Assembly: GCA_023151255.1 (NCBI GenBank) | Contig: JAKLJG010000003.1 | Span: 186,001 to 250,000 of the forward strand | Length of the DNA: 64,000 bases | From: Cyclobacteriaceae bacterium | Lineage (GTDB): Bacteria; Bacteroidota; Bacteroidia; Cytophagales; Cyclobacteriaceae | Reading direction: 5' to 3' | Shown: one piece after another, positions 44,023 through 53,091 of the stretch | How positions within the stretch are numbered: position 1 is the first letter of the stretch | How the letters are laid out: each line of letters starts with the position of its first letter | Made by a program: the position numbers and the translations under genes | Notes under the pieces: model-generated | Database searches by the model: none | Seen by the model: the letters and a program-made list of their open reading frames with translations, nothing else | What the model was told of the DNA's origin: nothing

Positions 44023-44438
44023 AGAAAGTATATAAAGTAGGTTGCAGCATCGAAAACCTCAGGGGTATTCGCGACTTTATACGGAATGCCTTGAAGCCCT
44101 ATGGGGTACGTGAGTTGGATATCAGCGAGATGGTGCTAGCCATGGATGAAATGTGCTCAAACCTGATGATTCATGCCCATCATTGCAACCCCGATGATCT
44201 CTTTGAACTTTCTGTTAACGTAGATAAGCGCAAGGGGGTGGTGTTTGAAATCGTTGACGACAAAAGCGTGTTTGATATCAACGCCTTTCAGGAGCCGGCC
44301 TTGGATAACCTCGTGCACGAAAAAAGAAAAGGCGGTTTGGGCATCCGCCTGGTTAAAGCCATCATGGATGAGATTGAATATCACCAGCAAAACGGCAAAA
44401 CCATTTGCCGCCTTACAAAAAAAGTTCAATTCAATTAA
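44019..44438 (+). CDS. RsbW-like ATP-binding anti-sigma kinase
   Basis: 139 residues, GHKL (HATPase) fold. The N-box is MVLAMDEMCSNLMIHA with Glu and Asn in place; the G2 box is KGGLGIRLVKAIMDEI. The G1 box reads EIVDDKSVFD, so the usual Gly of DxG is replaced by Lys. It should phosphorylate the STAS protein upstream. Its client (sigma factor or other protein) is not in the window. Confidence 0.88.
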   Translation: MKKVYKVGCSIENLRGIRDFIRNALKPYGVRELDISEMVLAMDEMCSNLMIHAHHCNPDDLFELSVNVDKRKGVVFEIVDDKSVFDINAFQEPALDNLVHEKRKGGLGIRLVKAIMDEIEYHQQNGKTICRLTKKVQFN

Positions 44439-44443
44439 CTTTG
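44436..44443 (+). promoter_or_regulatory. -7 box TAACTTTG at the rsbW-ppiase junction
   Basis: TAnnTTTG match overlapping the stop region of the kinase gene and 19 bases before the ATG at 44463. It could start a separate message for the folding-factor genes. Confidence 0.4.
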
Positions 44444-44462
44444 CCGGTTTATTCGCATAACG

Positions 44463-46403
44463 ATGAGAGGAAGATTCATTTTTCTGCTCGTATCTGTTTT
44501 ATTTTCTGCTAATGCCCAGCTTGGAAAGCAGACGTCCCCCAATTTATTTGTTATCAATAACCGCCCGGTATCTGCTGATGAATTTATTTATATCTACAGG
44601 AAGAACCACCCGGATAAGAAGACTGAATACACCAAGGAAAGGATCAGCCAGTACCTTGAGTTGTACATCAACTTTAAATTAAAAGTTGAAGAAGCCCGCG
44701 CCCGGGGCATGGATACCACTGCAACTTTTTTGCGCGAGTTCAATACCTATCGGGATGAGTTGCGCAAACCTTATTTACCCGAAAGCAAACTGGTGGACAG
44801 CCTCGTAAAGTTAACTTACCAGCGGTTGCAAGAAGAAATAAGCGCTTCGCATATAATGATAAGTATTAAACCCGAGGCCACCCCTGCTGATACCACAGAA
44901 GCGTGGAAGAAAATTATGGAAATCAAAAAGCGAATTGATACGGGTGAAGATTTCTACCGGCTGGCCAATCAGCTTTCTGATGACCCTTCGGCACGCCAGA
45001 ACAACGGCCGCTTAGGGTACTTTACCGCCATGCAAATGGTTTACCCGTTTGAGACGGCCGCTTACGCTGGTAAGCCCGGTGAGGTTGTCGGGCCGGTGCG
45101 AACCCGCTTCGGGTATCACCTGCTAAAAATTGAAGATCGCAAACCCGCCCGGGGCGAAGTGGAAGTTGCCCACATTATGTTGCGTACAGGTACCGGAAGA
45201 GACGATGCAAAAACCCGTGACCTGATTTTTGAAATTTATGATCAGCTAAAAGGTGGAGTTCCCTGGGCCGAATTGTGTTCGCGCTACTCCGAAGATCAAA
45301 ACTCTAAAAGCAATGGGTGTAAACTGCGTCCGTTTGGTGTTGGCGCCATGGCTTCGGTACCCGAGTTCGATCGGGTGGCCTTCAGCCTGCAGAATGCCGG
45401 AGAGTTTTCCGATCCGTTTCAGACGGCTTACGGCTGGCATATTGTTTTGCTTGAGCGAAAAATTCCGTTACCGTCTTTAAAGGAACTAGAGACCTCACTG
45501 CGCACCCGTGTTCAGCGCGATGAGCGGGTGCAAGTGTCGCGCCAGCAATTACTTGAAAAACTTAAAAAACAGTTTTCATTTACTGAAAACCCGGATGTGA
45601 AATTAAAATTGTTTCAGCAAGCCGATTCATCACTGGTGGCCGGCCGTTGGTATTTGGCTAGTTGGCCCGAGCATGAAAATATCTTTGCGCTATCATCCCG
45701 TAATATCCCGGTAGCCGAGTTCCTATCGTTTGTCAAAATTCATCAGCAAAAAACAACCCTGCAGCCCGCTGTGTACCTGGGTGAGCTATATAACCGATTT
45801 GTTGAATGGGTGATTAACCTGGAGTTTGAAGAGAGACTAAAGCGCACAAATCCTGAATTTGACATGTTGCTAAAAGAATATCATGAGGGCATTCTGTTGT
45901 TTGAAATTATGGAGCAGGAGGTATGGAATAAAGCCAGCGAAGATTCGCTAGGGCAGCGTCAGTATTTTGAGCAAAACCGGTTGAAATACACCGCAGGCGA
46001 ACGGGCCCGGACAGTTATCTATTCCTCAACGGATGAAGAGCAACTGAAAACCCTGCAGGCTTTACTTGTAAAAAGCGACTCAGCAGCGGTTGCAAACTTT
46101 GTGCAGGCAAAACGGATAAGACAGGAGTCGGGCACCTTTCAACGGGCAGACAGACCCATGCTGGCACATATACCCTGGCAGCCGGGTTACCATACCCATC
46201 AAAACAACGGAATGTATTACCTTGCGCGGATTTTTGAAATACTGCCGGCTGGCCCCGCAACGTTTGAAGAAGCGCGCACGGCTGTCATTTCGGATTACCA
46301 GAATGACCTGGAGCAGCGGTGGTTGGCCGGTCTGAAAGCAAAATATCCGGTATCAATAAATGAAAAGGGTAAAAAATACATTACAAAAAAACTGGCTCGG
46401 TAA
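44463..46403 (+). CDS. periplasmic peptidyl-prolyl isomerase with two rotamase domains
   Basis: 646 residues with a signal peptide (GRFIFLLVSVLFSANAQ). An N-terminal SurA/PpiD-like chaperone helix region is followed by two parvulin domains: ISASHIMISIKPEA to HLLKIEDRKPARG (about 130-230) and EVAHIMLRTGTGRDD to WHIVLLERK (about 236-335). The C-terminal half is a chaperone-like helical region with no clear motif. Probably assists outer-membrane protein folding. Confidence 0.87.
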   Translation: MRGRFIFLLVSVLFSANAQLGKQTSPNLFVINNRPVSADEFIYIYRKNHPDKKTEYTKERISQYLELYINFKLKVEEARARGMDTTATFLREFNTYRDELRKPYLPESKLVDSLVKLTYQRLQEEISASHIMISIKPEATPADTTEAWKKIMEIKKRIDTGEDFYRLANQLSDDPSARQNNGRLGYFTAMQMVYPFETAAYAGKPGEVVGPVRTRFGYHLLKIEDRKPARGEVEVAHIMLRTGTGRDDAKTRDLIFEIYDQLKGGVPWAELCSRYSEDQNSKSNGCKLRPFGVGAMASVPEFDRVAFSLQNAGEFSDPFQTAYGWHIVLLERKIPLPSLKELETSLRTRVQRDERVQVSRQQLLEKLKKQFSFTENPDVKLKLFQQADSSLVAGRWYLASWPEHENIFALSSRNIPVAEFLSFVKIHQQKTTLQPAVYLGELYNRFVEWVINLEFEERLKRTNPEFDMLLKEYHEGILLFEIMEQEVWNKASEDSLGQRQYFEQNRLKYTAGERARTVIYSSTDEEQLKTLQALLVKSDSAAVANFVQAKRIRQESGTFQRADRPMLAHIPWQPGYHTHQNNGMYYLARIFEILPAGPATFEEARTAVISDYQNDLEQRWLAGLKAKYPVSINEKGKKYITKKLAR

Positions 46404-47283
46404 GGGCGGAGTAATCCTGCTCTACTGCTTAACCTTTTCGGTATTTCTTGCCGGCTGCGATTTTATCCGTATGAAAAAAGAAAAGGCTGCTGTTGACAAC
46501 ACCGTGCGCCAGCCCGTGGCCCGTGTAAATAAAACTTATCTGTATAAGGATGAACTTTCGGGCATTGTGCAACCGGGTACCAATCCGGATGACAGCACCA
46601 CCCGTGTAGAGGCATACATTAACAGTTGGATAAAGAAACAACTTTTGATTCAGGAGGCTTCACGCAAGATAAACATCAATGAAGCAGAAGTTGAGCGTAA
46701 AATACTCGATTACCGGTACAGCCTGATCGCTTATGAATACCAGGCGTACTACATCCGCCAGCGACTCGACACGGCTATTCAGGAAACAGCTATTGAAACG
46801 TATTACAAAGAGAATATCGACAACTTCATATTAAAGCAAAATATCGTGCGGGCAACATTTATTAAAGTTCCGAAAACAGCCCCCCGTACCGGTAAGATCA
46901 AAGAACTGATCTTTTCAAAAAAAGAAAACGATAAAAAAGAATTGAAATCATACTGCCTCAGCTTTGCGGCTGCCTACCACCTGACCGACTCAACCTGGAT
47001 GGTATTTGATGAACTGGTCAAAAACTCACCATTAATCGAAATACCCAATAAAATTCAGTTTTTAAAGAGCAACCCCTATTTTGAAACCGCTGATGAAAAC
47101 TATCTTTACTTTTTAAAGGTAGAGGAATACCGTATTTCAGATAATATTTCACCGCTGGAATTTGTGCGGGATGAGATAAAAAATATTTTACTGAATAAGC
47201 GAAAAGTTGAGTTGGCCAAACAACTGGAAGACGAGGTCTACTCAACCGGCATGAAAAATCAGGAATTTGAGATTTTTAAATAA
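46360..47283 (+). CDS. SurA/PpiC-like lipoprotein without rotamase domain
   Basis: 307 residues. The ATG at 46360 overlaps the previous gene by 44 bases; it is supported because it yields a lipoprotein signal ending LAGC (C33). The region PVARVNKTYLYKDELSGI and WIKKQLLIQEASRKINI is the SurA N-terminal chaperone pattern, but no parvulin core can be seen. Likely a chaperone-only partner of its two neighbours. Confidence 0.82.
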   Translation: MKRVKNTLQKNWLGKGGVILLYCLTFSVFLAGCDFIRMKKEKAAVDNTVRQPVARVNKTYLYKDELSGIVQPGTNPDDSTTRVEAYINSWIKKQLLIQEASRKININEAEVERKILDYRYSLIAYEYQAYYIRQRLDTAIQETAIETYYKENIDNFILKQNIVRATFIKVPKTAPRTGKIKELIFSKKENDKKELKSYCLSFAAAYHLTDSTWMVFDELVKNSPLIEIPNKIQFLKSNPYFETADENYLYFLKVEEYRISDNISPLEFVRDEIKNILLNKRKVELAKQLEDEVYSTGMKNQEFEIFK

Positions 47284-47290
47284 CAGACAG

Positions 47291-48625
47291 ATGCGCAGCG
47301 CACTACTTTGCAGTGTAGGTATATTATTCGGAGCCATTACGCAGGCACAGGAATCTGAGGGATTTGTTGTTGATAAGATTATCGGCAAAGTAGATAACTA
47401 CATTGTGCTCAAGTCGGAACTGGATAAAGCTTATCAGGAATATGTTTCCAACGGGGGCCGGCCGGGAGAAGAAACACGGTGCCAGTACCTGGCGCTGCTC
47501 CTCCGTAATAAACTGATGATGGCCAAAGCCGAAATTGATTCCATTGTGGTGAGCGATTCGGATGTGGATGCCAACACCAAGCAGCGGATGGATATGATAC
47601 TGGCCCAGTATGGCGGTTCGCAGGATGATCTTGAAAGAAAATTCGGCAAAACCTTCGAGCAGTTTCGCATTGAACTGCGCGACCAGGTGCGCGAGCAAAT
47701 GGTAATAAGCGAAATGCAAAAGCACTTAACCAAAGGGCTTACTGTGACCCCGGCCGAAGTAAGGCGATTTTTTAACAAAATACCGAAAGACAGCCTGCCG
47801 TACTTTTCGGCTGAGGTGGAAGTAGCCCAGATTGTGCGCGTAGCCAAAGTGAGTAATGCCCAGAAGGAGATAACCAAGCGGGAACTGATTGACATCCGCA
47901 ACCGGATACTGGCCGGTGAAGATTTTGCTACACTGGCCCGCAAGTACTCCTCCGATCCGAGTGTAACGGTAAATGGTGGCGACATGGGCTTTGTAGGAAG
48001 GGGCGTGATGGTGCCTGAGTTTGAGGCCATGTCGTTTAAACTCAAACCCGGTGAAATTTCCATGCCAGTAGAAACGCAGTTTGGTTTTCACATCATCCAA
48101 TTGCTGGAGCGCAGAGGCAACGAATATCATTCGCGCCACATTTTAATGGCGCCCACACCCTCCAAACAGGATGTTGAAAATGCCAGCCGTTTTTTGGATA
48201 GCCTGCGCACCATGATCTTGAAAGATACAGTTTCGTTTCAGCGTGCAGCCAAGGAGCATTCGGATGATATGCGCACCAAAGGCAATGGCGGTTTTTTTAC
48301 CGATGATGACGGAGGCACCCGCCTGTCGGTGGATGAACTGGACCCGGTGGTGTTTTTTGCCATTGATACCATGAAAGTGGGCACCGTATCGAAACCCATG
48401 GCTTACCGCACGGATGATGGAAAAGAGGCGGTTCGCATATTGCTCTATAAATCCAGAACTCCTCCCCATTTAGCAAGCCTCGAACAGGATTGGGATCGGA
48501 TACGGGCAGCCGCACTAAATGAAAAACAAAGCCGCATCCTGGAAAAGTGGTTTAACAAAGCCCGCAAAGATGTGTACATCAACATCGATCCGGCCTATAA
48601 TTATTGCGGTATTCTCGATGATTAG
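47291..48625 (+). CDS. SurA-like periplasmic chaperone/peptidyl-prolyl isomerase
   Basis: 444 residues from the ATG at 47291 (MRSALLCSVGILFGAITQAQ); an upstream TTG would overlap the previous gene. A SurA N-terminal domain (VDKIIGKVDNYIVLKSELDKA) is followed by two parvulin domains, the first with VEVAQIVRVAK, GDMGFVGRG and FGFHIIQLLERR, the second with YHSRHILMAPTPS. Ends the three-gene folding cluster; SurA delivers barrel proteins to the BAM complex. Confidence 0.88.
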   Translation: MRSALLCSVGILFGAITQAQESEGFVVDKIIGKVDNYIVLKSELDKAYQEYVSNGGRPGEETRCQYLALLLRNKLMMAKAEIDSIVVSDSDVDANTKQRMDMILAQYGGSQDDLERKFGKTFEQFRIELRDQVREQMVISEMQKHLTKGLTVTPAEVRRFFNKIPKDSLPYFSAEVEVAQIVRVAKVSNAQKEITKRELIDIRNRILAGEDFATLARKYSSDPSVTVNGGDMGFVGRGVMVPEFEAMSFKLKPGEISMPVETQFGFHIIQLLERRGNEYHSRHILMAPTPSKQDVENASRFLDSLRTMILKDTVSFQRAAKEHSDDMRTKGNGGFFTDDDGGTRLSVDELDPVVFFAIDTMKVGTVSKPMAYRTDDGKEAVRILLYKSRTPPHLASLEQDWDRIRAAALNEKQSRILEKWFNKARKDVYINIDPAYNYCGILDD

Positions 48626-48694
48626 AGTCGCTCGTGTAAAACAAGAACCACCTGAACACGTTTACCGTTAGGTTTACTAATTAATTTCAACACC

Positions 48695-49663
48695 ATGACC
48701 CGATTTGCAAATGATGTAGAAGCAGCCGATGCCCTGGCGGTAACCTACAAAAACCTTACCCGTGAAATTGCCAATGTAATTGTTGGCCAGGATGAGGTGG
48801 TGCGGCTGGTGCTTACCGGTATATTCTGCCACGGGCATTCGTTACTGGTTGGCGTACCGGGTCTTGCCAAAACCCTGCTGGTACAAACTATTGCCACCTC
48901 GCTGGACTTACAATTTAAGCGCATACAGTTTACCCCCGACCTAATGCCATCGGATATCATTGGCGCTGAAACCATGGATAAGGAGCGCAATTTTAAGTTT
49001 GTAAAGGGCCCTGTTTTCGCCAACATCATTTTGGCCGATGAGATAAACCGGACGCCACCGAAAACACAGGCTGCACTGCTTGAGTCGATGCAGGAATATG
49101 CCGTTACTATTGCGGGCGTACGCTATGAATTGCCCAAACCATTTTTTGTTTTGGCAACTCAAAACCCGATAGAGCAGGAGGGAACCTACCCCCTACCCGA
49201 AGCCCAACTTGACCGGTTCATGTTCAACATACTCCTTACCTATCCTTCCATGAAAGAGGAGATAGAGGTGGTGAAGAATACGACTACAGACGAGCCGCGA
49301 AAAGTAAACACTATTCTCACAGCCGAAGATATCAACGCTTACCAACACCTGGTTCGCAGGGTGCCGGTGCCCGACAACGTAATTGAGTACGCGGTAACGC
49401 TGGTTAATAAAACCAGGCCCAATACACCGGCTGGTTCAGCCGTTGCTACCGAATACCTGGAGTGGGGCGCAGGCCCGCGGGCTTCGCAGTTTTTGGTACT
49501 GGGCGCCAAGTGCAACGCGCTGCTCAACGGTAAATACTCACCCGATATTGAGGATGTGCAGGCTATTGCCAAGCCCGTGCTGCGCCACCGCATGGTGCGC
49601 AACTTCAAAGCCGAAGCCGAAGGTATTACTATTGACGAGTTGATAGAAAAGATGATGGGGTAA
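48695..49663 (+). CDS. MoxR-family AAA ATPase
   Basis: 322 residues. Walker A GVPGLAKT near 52-59, Walker B ILADEINR near 112-119 and sensor LATQNPIEQEG near 150-160 match the MoxR (AAA_3) family, which acts as a chaperone for VWA and DUF58 partners. The DUF58 and VWA genes that normally follow are absent; a convergent gene begins after four bases. Confidence 0.93.
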   Translation: MTRFANDVEAADALAVTYKNLTREIANVIVGQDEVVRLVLTGIFCHGHSLLVGVPGLAKTLLVQTIATSLDLQFKRIQFTPDLMPSDIIGAETMDKERNFKFVKGPVFANIILADEINRTPPKTQAALLESMQEYAVTIAGVRYELPKPFFVLATQNPIEQEGTYPLPEAQLDRFMFNILLTYPSMKEEIEVVKNTTTDEPRKVNTILTAEDINAYQHLVRRVPVPDNVIEYAVTLVNKTRPNTPAGSAVATEYLEWGAGPRASQFLVLGAKCNALLNGKYSPDIEDVQAIAKPVLRHRMVRNFKAEAEGITIDELIEKMMG

Positions 49664-49666
49664 GTT

Positions 49667-50072
49667 TTAATCAACCACCTCATCGGTAATCGTAAGTTCA
49701 TTCCCGCTTAGAATCGTCTGGTATTGCCGCAGGGGCCGCCAGGCCGGACCGCCCGTAGGATCGCCATTGAAGTTGAAGGTTGAGCCACAGCAACTATCTT
49801 CCATAAAAAGTGTTGATACATGCACACCTACGGTTGCACACGCTTCGTTGGGCTGAAACGAGCAATTGCGTTCGAATGCCCGGTAGGTTGATGCGTTAAC
49901 CCGGTGCACAATAATACCCCGTACCCCGCCATTGAAATATTTTGAATTGCCATCAGTATTCAGCACCAGGTTTTCAGGCAGGCTCAGGTTAATGAAAATA
50001 TCGGCAAAGGTGGCAGGGGGTATCGGGTCGTGACGGCAAAATTTTACGGAACAGCTTATTTATTGTAATCAT
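49667..50072 (-). pseudogene. Rieske-like lipoprotein with disrupted N-terminus
   Basis: The frame from about 50060 to 49667 has the hallmark of the Bacteroidota Rieske-like lipoproteins: GGVRGIIVHRV, YRAFERNCSFQPNEAC and DSCCGSTF, with a Pro-Ala-Leu tail. The region upstream (FCRHDPIPPATFADIFINLSL) fits the part just after a lipoprotein Cys, but no start codon is in frame. An ATG at 50072 gives MITINKLFRKI in another frame, and removing one base in the AAAATTTT run at 50038-50045 would join them; the result still lacks a hydrophobic signal. Only the part from 49966 down is in frame from a GTG. Decay or sequence error; it overlaps the dehydrogenase stop. Confidence 0.55.
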
Positions 50073-50913
50073 AAAATCCTTTCCCGCTCTTCCTGCCGTG
50101 ATGCCCCGCATCCACTTTTTGTTGCTGTATGCGACTGGGCCTGAATTTTGGCTCGTGATGAAAGGCGTTGTAGATGGAGGTGGTAACGGCAAAATTGGTG
50201 TCCACGCCAATCAGGTCCATCAACTCGAAGGGGCCCATTTTAAATCCGCTGGTCTTCATCAGCGCATCAATGGTTTTAATATCGGCTACCTGTTCTTCAA
50301 GCATTTTCAGCGCCTCCACATAATAGTGCCGGGCTACCCGGTTAACGATAAACCCCGGACTATCTTTTGCCAGAACAGCAATTTTTTGAATGCTTTCTGA
50401 AAAAGAAAGCAAAACTGCTGTTGTTTGGTCTGATGTTAAGGCTCCGCTGATTACCTCAACCAGTTTCATAACGGGAGCCGGGTTAAAAAAATGAAGACCG
50501 GCAAATCGCTCCGGATTTTTTAATACTGAAGCAATTTGGGTAATGGGTATAGACGAGGTGTTGGTGGTAAGAATACAACCAGGGCTGTTTACTTCTTCGA
50601 TAGTTTTAAAAAGCTGCTGCTTTACTTCCAGATTTTCAGCAACGGCTTCAATAAGCAAATCTCCTTTCAGGTCGTGCAGGTTGTCAATCACCTGTATTCT
50701 TGCTAGGGCCTGATTTTTCTGTTCTCGATTCAGTTTACCTTTGTTCACCGAACTATCCAAAACCTGCTCAATTGCTTTCAACGCCTTTTCAGCGAGCGGT
50801 TTAGAAACATCATATAATAAAACCGTATAACCATTAAGCGCACACACCTGGGCAATGCCCTGCCCCATGGTGCCGGCACCGGCTATGCCAATGGTCTTGA
50901 TGTTGGTAGCCAT
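50056..50913 (-). CDS. 3-hydroxybutyryl-CoA dehydrogenase family protein
   Basis: 285 residues. The NAD site GAGTMGQG is at 12-18 in a Rossmann fold; NTSSIPITQIA near 118-128, HFFNPAPVMKLVEVI near 142-156 with the catalytic His, and GFIVNRVARHY near 188-198 are typical of L-3-hydroxyacyl-CoA dehydrogenases. It oxidises 3-hydroxyacyl-CoA in beta-oxidation or butyrate-type metabolism. Start overlaps the pheS stop by one base, so co-transcription is likely. Confidence 0.92.
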   Translation of the reverse strand: MATNIKTIGIAGAGTMGQGIAQVCALNGYTVLLYDVSKPLAEKALKAIEQVLDSSVNKGKLNREQKNQALARIQVIDNLHDLKGDLLIEAVAENLEVKQQLFKTIEEVNSPGCILTTNTSSIPITQIASVLKNPERFAGLHFFNPAPVMKLVEVISGALTSDQTTAVLLSFSESIQKIAVLAKDSPGFIVNRVARHYYVEALKMLEEQVADIKTIDALMKTSGFKMGPFELMDLIGVDTNFAVTTSIYNAFHHEPKFRPSRIQQQKVDAGHHGRKSGKGFYDYNK

Positions 50914-51932
50914 CAGATAACCGTATGAAATTGTTTTAAGAAGCGGACGTCATTCTCAGAAAACAACCGCAGGTCGTTTATCTGGTAGCGCAGCATAGCC
51001 ACCCGCTCAATGCCCATGCCGAAAGCGAAACCGGTGAATTCTTCCGGGTCTATATTGCAGTTGCGCAATACGTTGGGATGCACCATGCCCGAGCCGGCAA
51101 TTTCTACCCAGCCTGAATATTTGCACACATTACAGCCGGTGCCTTTGCAGATCAGGCAGGTAATGTCAATTTCGGCACTCGGTTCAGTAAACGGAAAAAA
51201 AGACGGACGAAACCGAATCTGAATGTCTTTGCCAAACATCTCTTTGGCAAAATGGTAAAGGGTTTGTTTTAAATCAACAAAGCCCACGTTGCGATCGACA
51301 TACAATCCTTCAACCTGATGGAAGAAACAATGCGCCCGCGCTGAGATGGCTTCGTTGCGGTACACCCGCCCCGGCATGATAGCGCGGAGCGGAGGTTTTT
51401 CATGCGTCATCAAACGTATCTGCACATTAGATGTATGCGTGCGCAACAGCACATCCGGATTTTTGCTGATAAAAAATGTATCCTGCATTTCGCGGGCCGG
51501 GTGGTTTTCCGGAAAATTGAGTGCCGTAAAGTTGTGCCAGTCGTCTTCAATCTCCGGGCCATCGGCTACATTAAAACCCAGGCGCTCGAAGATTTCGATA
51601 ATCCGGTTTCTGGTAAGTGTTAACGGATGCAGGTTACCAATTTTGTTGGGAATGGTCGGCAGCGTGAGATCGGGGATGCTCAGATCCTTTACCTGGCTTT
51701 CGAGTGCGCTGGTCAGTACAGCAAATTTAGCTTCTGCTGATTGCTTGAGTTCATTCAGTATTTTACCGACTTTCTTTTTTTCTTCGGCCGGCACCCTTTT
51801 AAGTTCATCAAATAATTCAGGGATAGCGCCTTTCTTACTGATGAACTTTAACCGGAAATTCTCAACGGCATCCCGGCTGGTGGCGGTATACTCTTGTACT
51901 TCCTTTAGCAGTTGTTGTATGCGTTCTTCCAT
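50913..51932 (-). CDS. pheS: phenylalanyl-tRNA synthetase alpha subunit
   Basis: 339 residues, normal PheS length. The N-terminal coiled coil (residues 1-90) binds tRNA. Class II motifs: [11 protein letters not shown] near 149-159, [11 protein letters not shown] near 214, [10 protein letters not shown] near 285 and [15 protein letters not shown] near 308. pheT is elsewhere. Start ATG at 51930-51932 with a TACTTTTG box 11 bases upstream. Confidence 0.96.
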   Translation of the reverse strand: MEERIQQLLKEVQEYTATSRDAVENFRLKFISKKGAIPELFDELKRVPAEEKKKVGKILNELKQSAEAKFAVLTSALESQVKDLSIPDLTLPTIPNKIGNLHPLTLTRNRIIEIFERLGFNVADGPEIEDDWHNFTALNFPENHPAREMQDTFFISKNPDVLLRTHTSNVQIRLMTHEKPPLRAIMPGRVYRNEAISARAHCFFHQVEGLYVDRNVGFVDLKQTLYHFAKEMFGKDIQIRFRPSFFPFTEPSAEIDITCLICKGTGCNVCKYSGWVEIAGSGMVHPNVLRNCNIDPEEFTGFAFGMGIERVAMLRYQINDLRLFSENDVRFLKQFHTVI

Positions 51933-51943
51933 CGTTAAATGCT

Positions 51944-51951
51944 CAAAAGTA
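51944..51951 (-). promoter_or_regulatory. -7 box TACTTTTG of pheS
   Basis: Minus-strand TAnnTTTG match 11 bases upstream of the pheS ATG, within the gap after the WecA-like gene. Confidence 0.5.
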
Positions 51952-51963
51952 CGATTTTAAGGA

Positions 51964-53043
51964 TTACGTAATTACCTGGTTATTATCCGCATCGGTTTTT
52001 TCAACACGCTTGCTGATGAGGCGGTCGAGCAGGATGCTTAGTAAAACAGAAGCCAAGACGATACCCGGCAAAAGATAGTTGTCACTTGTCTTCATGAAGA
52101 TAATACTGGTGGCGATGAAGAACCATTGCACGAGTCCAAGCAAAAGGGTTGTGCTCCTGTGCGATAAACCCAGGCGCATTATGCTGTGGTGAATGTGGCT
52201 CTTATCGGGGGTAAAAGGCGATTGTTTGCGGGCGATGCGGATGAGAAATATACGTAACGTATCGGCCAGGGGAATAATCAATACACTAACAGCGGGCGAG
52301 ACCGAACCTGTAAATCGAGCTGGGTGTGAAGCCGGTAAAATGGAATTGTAATCAATAAAGTGGATGGCAAAGATGGCCAATGTCATGCCGATTACCAGGG
52401 CCCCCGTATCGCCCATGAACACTTCCGATGGTTCCCAGTTAAAAATCAAAAAGGCAATAATGGATCCCAACAAACCGAATGCAAGAATGGCATAGATAGT
52501 ATCGTCTGCAAGAAAAAACCAGGTTCCAAATGCAAGTAATGCAATGGCCGCAATAAAACCGGCCAAGCCATCCAGGCCGTCAATCAGGTTGAAGGAGTTG
52601 GTAATAACGATAATGGTAAAAACTGTAATGAAATAGCTCAGCGCCTCCGGAATGTTGTACAGTCCGAAAATACCGTAGAACGAATTCAGCCGGAGGTCGA
52701 GCAAAAAAACCAATATGCCGGCTGCCAGTAGTTGCCCCAACAATTTCATATATGGTTTTAACGGCACCAAGTCATCGCGAACACCAATAAAAAAGATTAC
52801 AAACTGGGCAATGAGGATGTAGCGGATGTCTTTCCAGAGACTGATATCAACCCAGATTAACGAGGCAATTGTAAAGCCCAAAAAGATGGCAATGCCGCCC
52901 ATCGAAGGAGTAATCTTTTTATGAATTTTGCGCCTGCCCGGAATGTCTACCAGGTTTTTTTCCAGCGAATACTTAATGATCACAGGGATGATCAGAAAGC
53001 AGATAACAAACGAGGTGACGGCAGCCGCTAACAAAATGGCCAT
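51964..53043 (-). CDS. WecA/MraY-family undecaprenyl-phosphate sugar-1-phosphate transferase
   Basis: 359 residues with about ten membrane helices. Motifs: RKIHKKITPSMGGIAIF near 38-54, the metal-binding NLIDGLDGLAG near 155-165, MGDTGALVIG near 215-224 and HIHH near 285. It starts lipid-linked surface sugar synthesis by loading a HexNAc-phosphate on undecaprenyl phosphate. It is the natural first step for the block of sugar genes upstream on the same strand. MraY proper is less likely because no mur genes are near. Confidence 0.88.
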   Translation of the reverse strand: MAILLAAAVTSFVICFLIIPVIIKYSLEKNLVDIPGRRKIHKKITPSMGGIAIFLGFTIASLIWVDISLWKDIRYILIAQFVIFFIGVRDDLVPLKPYMKLLGQLLAAGILVFLLDLRLNSFYGIFGLYNIPEALSYFITVFTIIVITNSFNLIDGLDGLAGFIAAIALLAFGTWFFLADDTIYAILAFGLLGSIIAFLIFNWEPSEVFMGDTGALVIGMTLAIFAIHFIDYNSILPASHPARFTGSVSPAVSVLIIPLADTLRIFLIRIARKQSPFTPDKSHIHHSIMRLGLSHRSTTLLLGLVQWFFIATSIIFMKTSDNYLLPGIVLASVLLSILLDRLISKRVEKTDADNNQVIT

Positions 53044-53065
53044 AAGCAGGTTACAGGTCTTCGCT

Positions 53066-53073
53066 CAAAAGTA
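53066..53073 (-). promoter_or_regulatory. -7 box TACTTTTG upstream of the WecA-like gene
   Basis: Minus-strand TAnnTTTG match 22 bases before the start. It could allow separate expression of the transferase. Confidence 0.4.
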
Positions 53074-53091
53074 AGGATTATATCGAAGGGG

